DNA of 64,000 nt. It comes from Synanceia verrucosa (Eukaryota > Chordata > Actinopteri > Perciformes > Synanceiidae). The position numbers and the translations under genes were made by a program. The notes below the pieces were generated by a model, which saw nothing but the letters and a program-made list of their open reading frames with translations, was not told where the DNA came from and ran no database searches. Shown piece by piece: positions 33,871 to 45,200 of this stretch; the stretch's first letter is position 1, and every line of letters begins with the position of its first letter. Where the stretch lies: positions 2,260,001 to 2,324,000 of the forward strand of contig CM056555.1 of assembly GCA_029721515.1 (NCBI GenBank), written 5' to 3'.

Positions 33871-34422
33871 TTAAAACAAAATCTCAAGTATAATCTTCAA
33901 AAGTCCAATTAGAATTGTCCAAAAGATCGACTCCTCTTCCTGAAAGTCGTCCTCTGCTGCCTGAGTCGATTTCTCCTTCTTTTGTCCGTCTTCTGAAGTG
34001 ATCTTTTCGAACGGGTCCTGGAGAACCGTCTGATCGTAAAACACCCGCATTTCAAACTCGCTCTCCTTGTAGGACGGGTGGCCGTAAATGCCGATGCCCA
34101 CGGGCCTCGTGAAGTCGCCTGGCACCACCACCACGTCCTGGCCACAAGTGGTCGACTGCAGCTTGTAGATATCAAAGCTCGGCCGCAGGGTTTTATCCGA
34201 CACGTAGAGGTCCGCGTCACCCTTGAGGCTCCGCATGTGCAGGATGATCCTGCCATCATGGTTGAGGCGCAGGTAGCTGTAGTTTCCGGCCCCGATGTGG
34301 CCCTGAACCACATGGAGCAGCACCCACTCCTCTGGGAGGCTGTCGTCCTCGGAGGGGCTCAGGAAGCCTCTGGCCTGGGACAGCAGGAGGACGAGCACCA
34401 GGCAGCTGCAGCTCAGCATCAT
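33871..34422 (-). CDS. c6orf120: UPF0669 family secreted protein, C6orf120 homologue
   Basis: One exon encodes 183 aa. A signal peptide occupies about residues 1-20 (MMLSCSCLVLVLLLSQARGF). The conserved body includes PEEWVLLHVVQGHIGAGNYS (sequon at Asn47), LRLNHDGRIILHMRSLKGDADLY, RPVGIGIYGHPSYKESEFEM and the C-terminal EEESIFWTILIGLLKIILEILF. All of these match human C6orf120 closely. The family is reported as secreted or ER-resident with poorly defined function; human C6orf120 has been linked to T-cell apoptosis. The coding region is intronless, as in human. The exon begins at 34433 after TGACTAACAG, so a 5' UTR intron is present. Two adjacent ATGs open the frame; a 4-codon upstream ORF ends across the first (TCATGATG), which may favour the second. 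Confidence 0.93.
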   Translation of the reverse strand: MMLSCSCLVLVLLLSQARGFLSPSEDDSLPEEWVLLHVVQGHIGAGNYSYLRLNHDGRIILHMRSLKGDADLYVSDKTLRPSFDIYKLQSTTCGQDVVVVPGDFTRPVGIGIYGHPSYKESEFEMRVFYDQTVLQDPFEKITSEDGQKKEKSTQAAEDDFQEEESIFWTILIGLLKIILEILF

Positions 34423-36138
34423 GATGAAGGCATCTGTTAGTCAGCCACCGCCTGGACGACCAGACAGCCTGAGCACAGGACGAGAAGCCAGCATGTCATG
34501 TGAACGGAGCAACTTATTGTTCTTTCAAAACTCATCTGGTGACAATCTGGATCGTCTTCGGGTCAAATTTTATTATTTTTTACCATGTCAAAGTGCTTTC
34601 CTTCTGCTAGACTAAAAAAAATCATTCTGTTTTATTAACACATACCTCTTTGTACAGGCTATATTTTGCACATTGCTACCTTAGATTGCCTTTTAGCTGC
34701 CTTTATTTCTCTATTTTTACACTTTGCTGTATGATTCTCACATGACTCTTGAATCTTTAGTCTGACTGTAGAAACAGAGACCATTAACATGCATTTATAA
34801 CATCAAAGGTCTGCTGTGGTGGACTTCTCCATTTTATGTCAACGTAAATTTTTACGTAAAACTGCACATCTTTGGATTTTGACCCCTTAGTTCAATAAAG
34901 AACTTTTTTCCCCCCACACGTATCAGATATTTTATTTATTTATTATCTCCATTCACTTTCCTGTGCTTTATCTCATCATGTTAGCAGATGCTGCTGATAT
35001 AATTAGACATTGTGGACACATAATTTTTCCATTTGCAATATTTTTAGTATATAGTTTAGTTTCTGGTATCTTGGTATGTATATTTGTATTTATTTTTGAT
35101 AATCTCTCCTCTGTGCGCTCTTCTGCTCTTATTTCTGTATTTGCTGATTGATAATTTAATTTCCCTCTGGATTAATAAAATATATATGTATCTACTTCTC
35201 AACGTGGTGCTAGTGCTTTTACTTAAGTGAAGGATCAGAAACATTATTCTACCACTGAAGGCAGTGATTTTACATTTTTAAAATTTAATACTTCATGATT
35301 TAATTTTAGCTTTGAGGTGCTTTAATCCTGAAATTTCATAGTGGCTTTCAGGTCACCTTTGCATATTTAAAAAAAAAAACATGATGCTAAACAGACTCAT
35401 AATCAACACAGCACAGTTTAATCAATACATTTAGGGCTTATTCAAAACATAAAGAGTATTTTCACACTCTCAGTAAGCACTACTGGTCTGCTGCTGTAAC
35501 TACCAGATTATTAATGTGAGTCCTAACCTCAGCAGAGCTAAATATAAACTCCACCGGTGAGTCTGACCTTTGATACGCAGGAAAAAACGGACAGTAACGG
35601 CTATTTGCTTAAGGTTTTACAAACCTTATGAGCGGTTGAATGTTCAGCTCAATGACTTAGTAACCAGATACATGTGAGAAGTTTGACATGATAACAGTCG
35701 TGGTTTGTATTTACAACTAAAACAGGGTCGATAACTTGACTTAAAGCTAACCTGCTAACACGACACCTGCCAGCAGCTACAACCTGTACAACCCAACGGC
35801 AAAACAATACAGATTAAAAAGACACATATTAATGTGAGATTCTGTGAACAAATACGTGCTAATTGACCCGTTAACTCACGATGTGATTAGCAGAAACAAG
35901 GCTAGCCCGAGCTAACAGCGAGCTAATTACTGTACTTATTTAACTTAGCCTCTTAACACTCTCTGTTAGCCAACGAGCAGCTAACTAGCTAACTAGCTTG
36001 TTCAGTTTGAGCCGCATCCGTTCAAGTTTGCAGAGCAGAGAGGCAGCCGAATGACCCAAAGCCTGCTTAATTAAGGCACGAATAGATCATTTAACGCGTA
36101 TTAATTCTCAAGTTAGCACATCACTCCCGTCTACTTAC

Positions 36139-36175
36139 ACAGCTGTCATTTCCTAACCAGCATCTTCGTCCAAAC
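36139..36175 (-). other. c6orf120: C6orf120-homologue non-coding first exon (probable)
   Basis: A strong minus-strand donor (CAGCTGT followed by GTAAGT) ends an exon at 36139. The next good acceptor is the one before 34433. The exon's upstream edge is unclear and abuts a hAT-type MITE at 36178. The intron (34434-36138) carries a GCTAAC/GTTAGC block at 35745-36010, as first introns in this window do. Confidence 0.4.
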
Positions 36176-36177
36176 TA

Positions 36178-36621
36178 GTGATGAGTCGCTCGCGAACGAG
36201 AGGAATCTTTGTGGCGAACGATAAGAGCCGAGTCTCCCCGGAGAGAGCCGAATCTTCAGCCGGCAGGGGCGGGACTTTATTTTAACAGGCACAGCAAGCG
36301 GCCAATCACACGCGAGGACCAACTAGGATCATCCCATTATGTGAAGGAAGGAAGGTGGAGGACAGTTTTTTTTTCACCTGATTTGTTGCTTATTTAGACT
36401 TTTTCTCACTCCTTGAGTGCCAAAGACGCATATGTACATCGTTTAAAATAGATTCTTTAATAGTTTTAATTTAACTGTTAAATAATATTAGATGTGTATT
36501 TTTGTAGTGATAAAAATAGGGCTTTTTTGCGAACACTGAATGGAAAAAAAAGACTCCAGGAGTCATTGGAGAGCCAAGACAAAAGAGCCTAATCTTTGAA
36601 AAGAGCTGGACTTCACATCAC
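36178..36621. mobile_element. hAT-type MITE
   Basis: The left end is GTGATGAGTCGCTCGCGAAC and the right end, read inverted, is GTGATGTGAAGTCCAGCTCT. Inside are repeated AGAGCCGA and AGAGCC words typical of teleost non-autonomous hAT elements. Flanks CCAAACTA (left) and CCAAATTA (right) look like an imperfect 8 bp target-site duplication, the length expected for hAT. It carries no coding capacity. It sits immediately upstream of the probable first exon of the C6orf120 homologue. Confidence 0.6.
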
Positions 36622-37416
36622 CAAATTAAAGTTCACTTCCTTTGACTCACTGACCACTCACTAGCACCACCCTTTGGTTACACATGAGTACTGCACCCAA
36701 AGGTTAACTGACCCAAATCTATTAGTTTCTAAGTAATAAAGTACATTTACTCATGTGCTGTACTTTTGTATAATTCTGAGGCACGTGTATTTCCATTTTA
36801 TGTTACTTTATAATTCTACTCGACTACATTTCAGAGACAAAGATTAGTACTTTTTACTCTGTTACATTTATTTGATAAGTTACTCTATTAATACAAACAC
36901 ATATTATCAACAAATGAGATGATTATTACAGATGAAGCTACCCAGCAGTATATAAAGTAATTATAATTTGCTCCACCACTGAAAAAGAATCAATAAAACA
37001 TAAAATGTATTTATTTTTTTTAAATTGGCCACTGCAATATTGAGTACTTTTTGTATTTTGATGTTAATACTGGAGAAAAATGTTGAATGCTGTATCTCTC
37101 ATAAGTATGGTTTAACTACAAAAACTAAAGACGTGATCCAACAGAAACTAGAAGTTAGTATCTGAATTTGTTTGTAGACATGCAACATAAAACCAACTGA
37201 AAACAGTATTAAAAAAGTAAAACATGTACATTTTTAGGGGTCACTGTGCTGCTACAGCTGCTAACAGTCTCTGACCTGAACCAGAATATAAAAATATCAC
37301 TTCCACTTGTACCTTTCAATTCAAACAAGGGAAAAAAGACCGATTTGGACGGACGAGTGGAGCAGCGATACACCTGAGAGACGCCCTACAGATAACTGTT
37401 ATCGTCAAGTGTTGCT
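36622..37416. other. Intergenic region between C6orf120 homologue and npepps 3' end
   Basis: This contains an ACTCAAGTAAAAGTA-type repeat (36715-36990) and otherwise AT-rich sequence. No reading frame of interest is seen. Confidence 0.4.
36715..36990. repeat. ACTCAAGTAAAAGTA-family copy
   Basis: Contains AAGTACATTTACTCATGTGC, GTACTTTTGTATAATTCTGAG and TACTCGACTACATTTCAGAG, closing with TTTGCTCCACCACTG. Confidence 0.5.
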
Positions 37417-37422
37417 TTTATT
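37417..37422 (-). terminator. npepps polyadenylation signal (candidate)
   Basis: AATAAA on the minus strand, 1.8 kb after the npepps stop. The intervening 3' UTR contains AT dinucleotide runs (37570-37620), A-rich tracts and a GGTGGAGG-rich patch just after the stop codon (39128-39165 region). Cleavage would fall near 37400. Confidence 0.45.
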
Positions 37423-39203
37423 GGACTGCATGTTCTCCTCAGAACCACGAACACATCGAACGAGATGAACTGAAGTCTGACTCGCTAGAAACCAAAATGT
37501 GTAGACACGATTTTCTCTCTGTAGTCATCTATCTGCAATTTGATTCTCATCAGGTGTGATTCGGCTGTTTTTACATATAAATATATATATATAGAAATAT
37601 ATATAAATGGATATATAGACAGCTTCAGCGCTGCTTTATCCATTTGTAATGCAATATGATTATTATTATTACTCCCATCAGTGTGTGAGATAATACAAAA
37701 TAAATTACAAATCTGTTTCCAGGCATGCACACTCACACACCACTCATTAAAAATCAACTTGTACAATTTTTTTTTTCCACATCATTTTGTTTTTATAATC
37801 CTTTTTCCACTTTAATGAACACGCAACTGTAGTTTTAAACAAAAAAAGAAAAGAAAGAAAAATAAATGTTGAGGTGGTGGAGGGGGAGGGGTGGTGGAGT
37901 CTTGACAACAGGTAGGATGATTTCGGTCAGTCGGTTTTCCCAAAAATAAAGAAAAAAAAAACCCATCAAATTGTAAATTCTATATAGATATACTCGCTCA
38001 ACAAGTCTGCATAATCTGTCACATTAGATACATTTGACATTATGTGGAAATCACCTATTTTCATCACTTCAGTGTTATTAAATATTTACTGCAAACCAGT
38101 CGAACCGATTTAAGGCCTCCGAGTTTCACAGCTGAGTCACAAAAAGTCCAGAGTGGGCCTTTCGCCGAACTCTCAACCCTTTGAAGAGGCGTTTTCCTGA
38201 TGTTACTTCACAATGAAAAAGGCCCCAAGAGTAGTGTGTAGTGATCTTTTTTCTTACTTTCCTCAGAATATAAGATTATCCAACATTTAAATAAATCACT
38301 GCATCTGATGTCTTATAAAACATGTTGAAATCTTCATTGACGGTGGCAGAGAAAGAAAAGAAAAAAAAGGGTGTTTAAATATGCTTGTTGGTGATTCAAA
38401 CTATACAAACTGACTGAACAGAGCTCCTGGGGTTTTTAGAGGAGGATGATGAGGAGAGGAGGACAGGTAACCATGAAATTTCCCATTTAATTCTTTTAAA
38501 GGAGCATCGTCTGCAAAGAAAAAAAAAGAAAAAAAAAGGCTTGCATTATACAGTTTACAATGTAGTACCATGCTAGCGCTGCTCGCCTCGTCCTAGCCGT
38601 TTATTAGCGATGGAGAACCAGTGCAACACACGACTGTCATTAACCCCATTCTGCCCTGGCGCCTCCTGATTTCAACCAATCACAACGCCCGAAAGAGAAA
38701 GGAGGCGGGAGTGACTGGGTGAGGAGGGGTCAAAAGATTTGTTTGTACAGAAAACAAACCCAAGTTAACAAAGCAGCAAATGCAGAAAAATCACACTTCA
38801 TGCATTCAAAATGAGTGGCAGCAGGAAAAATAATAACAATAATAATAAAAAAAAACAAAGAGGGATGACGGAGGGGGATTCACAGTTTCCTCAGGTACGA
38901 CGCAACGATGGATGAAGGTCAGCGGTCACTTCCAGCGGACTGAAGAGTGCTCTGCTCCGGGGCAGAATGGGGGTAAAACTACATTCCTGGTCTGACTAAA
39001 ATGACTTGCTGTTAAACGTGGAAAGAGTCTCTTTGTGTTTCCAACACGCTGTTAAATTCTTGGCTTTGCCGTCTTGTTTTCATACAGTTTCTTTAGGGGG
39101 ATGAAGCCTGCTGTGAGGACGCTCTGGTCTGGGGTGGAGGTGGAGGAGGTGGAGGTGGAGCGAGGCAGCTATGATGCTGGGAGGTCCGGGAGGAGGCGGC
39201 GGA

Positions 39204-42200
39204 TCAGACAGGGGGCGCTTTGCGCTGCAGTAGATACTGAGATATGTCGTCGGCGTCTCGCTTCAGCCAGGCGGCGTTCAGGAGGATGTTCTCGCAGCAC
39301 TGCTGCACCGTACGTTCGGCCGACGGCGCCGGGTGGCTGTCAAAGAAACTCTGCAGGGGAAAAAAAAAAAAACACAGGCGAGGAGAGTTTAACAAACACT
39401 GACGTCTCTGAAACAACCAGCGCTACGGTCCAAGCTTCTGCAGAGGTTTAGGAGTGACGCTGATAAAGTGATCCATCAGGTAAAACTTAGTTATCACTTT
39501 GTCTGGATGCTAAATATTAAATTTCAGCCACCAAGGAGCACAGAAACTGAAAAACAACAACTTTTATCTCATTTCTTCTTCTTATTGTGAGTCATTCTGC
39601 CTCCTACTGGTCAAAAATAACTCCTGCTCTTTTTTTTTTAATAATTCAGCTGACTTAAATATTTTTTTTTCCATTATAAAATCTGTTTCAGAAGATCAGA
39701 TAAAATACATTTTTGAATCATCACATCTTAAAATCTAAGTTTCTTCCTAAAAAATTATCAATTTAAGGGAATAAACCTTGAAAACAAACAAATGTTCCAG
39801 CTTATCTCTTTTTACATGTTATATGTAAAGACTAACAGCTGTAAAAGGAAAAGTCACTGTATGAGAAATAATGCAAATATAAGAATATAACACTTGACTC
39901 TGTACTTCATCATCTTTCTGTTGCTCATGCTCCTGGTGGCCAATAAATCTGAGCTGTATTGCTATGCAGGTCATTTATCTGGTCTGTTTTGTTTTTATTG
40001 TATCGTGTACTCCTAAACTGGGATTATTATCCTGAGGTATATCTTATACTTTCAGTATATTTTCTTATATTCTCAGTTCTATGCCATGTTAATTTTGCAC
40101 CTTATTTGATGTGCCATTAATGTGCACTGTCCCAGATTAAATACAGATTAATAATCTGTGCAGCACGCTCACCTTCACTTCAGCTGCCATTTTGTCGACG
40201 GCAAATCCATCCACTGTGAGCTGCAAGGACACAAAGAAAGGAAACACTGAAGCTCAAAAAGGGAAATGATCAGCGTTTCTGCTTTTCCACCTGGATGGAT
40301 ATATATAATAAATATAAATAAATATTAATCTGCGCTGCAGAGAAGCTGATCTCACATCAACGTGTTTTATTTACCTTGATGAGTCGTGATATGAGGAAGC
40401 CGCCCTGGTAGCGGTTGTAAAGCTCCTCCCAGTTGTCCTTGACAAACTTCCAGGCTGCTTTCCGACCTTGTTTACTGCTTCCTGCCACGCCTCCGATTAC
40501 CGACACCGTGTCCTGAGGACGGACCTCTTCCTGTCGAGGGGGGAGACGAGTCAAGTCAAGTAAAGAGACTTTTCTTTGTATAAAATCCAATATCACAAAT
40601 GACAAATTAGCCTCAGAGGGCTTTACGATCTGTACAGGATATGAGCATCTCATCAGCTGCTGGGAAATCCTGTCAAACTCTGGAGATCTCCACAGATGAG
40701 ACAACTTCCTGTATCGTTCTAGTTTCTGCCTTTTTGTTTATTCCAAACCAAAAAAACTAAATGAAAAGAGTCAACTGGACTGTTGTAGATGTTTCTCCTC
40801 TGATCACTGATTGATCGAGAGGCTTCTTCACCTCTGACGGACAGGTAGAGTCCAGATGTTTATGCTGCTGCTGGAGCAGGAATCAAACATAAATAAATGG
40901 GCCTCATGCAACTTTTAGTATTATTATTACATATCAATTTACGTACATCTATGGGAGTTTTTTTCTGTGGCAGACTAGAGATGCAAGTTAGCTCACAAAA
41001 ACAGGAATAAACGAGAGATTGATCCAGAATAAATATTTATTTTTTATATTTACATTATATAAAATGTATTTGCAGAAGTCAGAGGGAAAGCTGAGTGTTT
41101 CAGGATCACAATCTGAATCACCGTCACCAAACCTTTTGTTGAATAAAGCTTTGATGATGGTTATCTATGCAGTAAAAACATGATTAAGTAGTGAATTAAT
41201 GTCGGTGTATTTATCTATCCACAGCCTGATTGTAATGTCTACTGAAAACCACAACATTTACTGCCTCTTACAGTGGAATAAAGTTATTATTGAGCAGAAC
41301 TGAGTTGAGTTTATTGGAGAAACTATTTAAACAGCTCTCATAACGGTCGGAGGGACGACAGCGGAAATATCTGGACTCTGTACCGGTAGTGAAGAAGCCT
41401 CTTGGACGTTGAGAGGACAAACGTTTTTACCTCTTTTGATTTACCAGGACGACCAAGAACCTACACACACTTTATTACAGTGTCCGTTTAATCATTAAAA
41501 CACCGAACAATAACCCGACTCAAAGTCCAAATAAATAAAAAGCAAATTTCCTCCGTCACCCAGAGAGAGGAAAGGTTCGTACCGAGAGGGCGAAGCTGAG
41601 GACCTTCTGGATGAGGTCGGGGGCGGAGATGGCGCCCAGCACTCGTTCAATACGATTCTTCTCCTCCTGCATGTCGGCCTGTTTGTGGAGCTGAAGGATG
41701 ATAAAGGAGGAGAAGCAGAGAGATCAGTGGAGAGCAGGAGGGATGCAAAACGTGTGAAAAGCTTCTGGGATGATAATTAAGCTTTCTTTATCCATCCATC
41801 CATCATCCATCCATCCCAGTACATATTTTTCTGTTTATATTGACTGTGATGTTCTTATTTTGTGCTGTATCCATGTATTAAAGTGTTTCGTATCGACGGC
41901 CTCTTGGCCTGATCGTCACTGATAAAGACAGAAATATAGAAAGAACTTTAAACTTTATTAATCCTGAGGGAAATTCAAGACTAAAACTGGTTCTCAGGTT
42001 TCTGATCCTTCCCATTACATGTTTGAGGTCAGCTTGACCCCATTATTTGCAAAATACTAAAATATTACACTTTATTTGTATTTTATAACATATCTTTGCT
42101 GCTCTTAAGCTGATTTTTTTTTTAGCATTTCATCACCTCTGAGTTTATTTTATCTTAAAAAAGCGACTTCTGTGTCCCATAATGATGATGGTACAGTAAA

Positions 42201-45200
42201 GTAAAATGTGTTGGTGTTACATCTTTACATCACAGTCGGACAGGTTGGCTGCAGTCTTACCTTCAGCATTGTGTCCAGTGTGCTGCTGTCTCCATGCTTA
42301 AGGACTGTTAAATACACCTGGAAGACAAACACACAGTCACAATGATGCTTCTGAACGATCCCTCTGCAATATTAAACTAAACATAACTGTAGAATAGAAT
42401 AGAATAGTTTTTTTATTCATCCCCCCTTGGGGGGAAATTCAAAATCACAGACACATTGCAGTAGTTAGAAAAAAGCAGTAGTGACATAATAGTAATAATA
42501 ATAAAATATATATTATATATTGTATATTCTGTCTGTGATGACAGAAGGAATACTGCAGGGAGTTAACCATCACGTCTTTTCAGCCCACACACATAAATGT
42601 AATAAATATGAATTAGAAGTGGACTTATAGTGGATTATAACTTTATATAAATGAGGCATCAGCAAAAAAAGCGGATAATTGATCACTTAGATGATGACAC
42701 TGATCAGCAAAAAAAAAAAAGATAGTTTTCATTTGATGTTAAAAACAAATTAAACTGCAAAAAAAAGTATGAACAAAAAATCAACAAAAACAAAGGTTTC
42801 ACATATTGAGCAAGCATTATTTTAAACTTTTATAGGATAGTGTTTATGAATATTTGATAAACTACATTAACTGATTTCAATTTTGCAAATTCCAAACCTC
42901 TACTTGTAATCATTTTATATTAGAGTATCTCATTTTATCGCCTTAATTTAGCTATCAAAAATATTTCCCCTTTAATGTTAACTTTTTACACCTCACTATC
43001 AATATAATTATCATTTGTCAGATAATCTCTGTTGTTGTTTTAATTTTATTTTTTGATGAGGGTCATCTTGCAATCATCTCCTGAATATAAATAAAGTTTG
43101 AATGCAACCACCTTTTGTCACTTTTAACTTTATTTTACTCCCTCAGTATTGTTTGCATATTCTTTTGCAGCCCTGTTAAAAGACATAAATAAAAGTTTAT
43201 TATTATGTTTATTTTTCTAAAAACAAAAACATGCTGATAAAGGTTGTTGGATGGCATGATTCATAGGATGGTGGTCAGTGTTTTGTTTTGCTTCAGTGAG
43301 GATCACAGTGGTTTTATTTTGCTCACCGGGCTCCGGAGGTCTGCAGGCAGGCCCTGCTTGCCCTCAACGTGGTCCCTGAATCTCCGCCGGGCCTCCTCCA
43401 GGGTGGGTTTGTGTCCTGCCTTCCCCAGCTTCCCCAGAACCAGACCTCTCAACAGGGCGTCCAGGTGGCCTGAAGCATCAGAACCATCAGGTTACTGTCT
43501 CTCTGATGAAATTATATCACTGGGTAATAAAATACGACCATTTAGATGTGTGACATCACAGAAATAGATGTTTGTTTTTTTTAAATACTGTCAGTTTTAG
43601 GGATATAAAAATAGAACAGAGCTTTATTGTCACTGATTTTGAACAATTAAATAGACAATATATGGCATAGAAAAATAGAATAAAAAGTAAAAAAAAGCAG
43701 AAAAAAAATATCAAAGCTCATCATTATTATTATTTTTTGATTGAGACGTTAAATTCTCCATTTATTTTCTGTCATTCCTGACCAGAAAAATGTGTTTTAG
43801 TGGTTGTTTGTTATTCTGGATTAATTCCAGTGTTCTGGCTCAAATTTGGGTCTAAAAAGGTGAATTCAGCTTAAATTTCTCACTCCTGTTTAAAGTGATG
43901 CAGAGTAGTGAACTCAGTGAGGAAGAAAGAGTCCAGTTAAAGTGAAGCAGGTGATGCTGGAGGATATTTGAGACAAACAGGGGAGTTGGTTTTATACATT
44001 TGTTGTATATAAATGTAATAAAATGATTCTTGAAGTGTCAGAGTCTAAATAAAGGTGCTGTACATTTAGATAAAAGCAATGCAACTAGCAGGACACATAA
44101 ACGCCACTGAATGGGACATGGTCCTCCTCACCTTCCCCTGGTTTGCAGTCCCAGCCGAGCTCCAGGCCGATGGGGGTGAAGAGGTCGCGGATGAACTCCT
44201 GGATCTCCTCATGGAAGTCGGTGTGGGACAACAGAGAGGACAAAACCCCCAGGTTGCAGCTGAGGTCGCTCCACACTGTGTAGTTGGGCTCATTGACAAA
44301 CGCCTCCATCAGCTTCAGCACCTCCACCGTGCTGATCATCCCAGCACGAGACTGAGGACACAACAGAAAAGACTGACTTACTGAAATAAACAAAGTGTTT
44401 TAGGTAAGTTTACTCTCAACCTTTTTGATAGAAAGAGCAGAAGAGGAAAAATAATTAACAAACTGAAATAAAATTACTGGTTGATAATTAATCTGCTGTA
44501 AACAATTTAATGATAAACACAAGATAAATAATGTAGATTTATAGAAGAGCTTTTTTTATTGATCTCCATTGAAGGAATTCACTTACTAAAGTAGTGTAAA
44601 CAAAAAAAAATAAAAAGAACAAAAAAACAAAAATAAAAAGTAATAATAATAAAAAGTTTGTAATAAAAAGATTAGAAATGGATTTTAAATGCAAATGAAA
44701 TATAACAAAATAATATAAAAATATTATTAGTAGTATTATAGTTTAGATTATACAAAAATATGTAATCATATTTATAAATATATATACATATATTTATACA
44801 TAAAAAAAAATTCATCCCTCACTTTTCTGTTTCAGTCTCCCTGCACCTGTTTACACTGGAAGACCAGTGGATTTGTTGTTGTTATCTTATTGTTGTTGTT
44901 GTTATATTGTCGTTGTTGTTGTGTTTGTGAGCATCACCAGGGAGAAGAGGTCGTTCTGCAGGCCCAGTCGGTCCACAGGCTGCAGGCTGAGGTCTCTGAT
45001 GCCCGGCAGCAGACTCTCCAACATAGACGAGCTGTACTGGATGCGGTAGAAGCCCACAGTGCCGGGGTTGATCTGTGAACAGCAGGGACACAACTGGGTC
45101 ACACTGGGACAGAAAACGTGGTTCAACCAGTTTTTATAGCTCTCAGACTGAGTGCTCTTATCCAGCCTGGGCTTAAAGGGAATCCTAATGCTAATGCTCC

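Noticed and set aside
34078..34440. 120-codon plus-strand frame
   Set aside because: Antisense shadow of the C6orf120-homologue coding exon.
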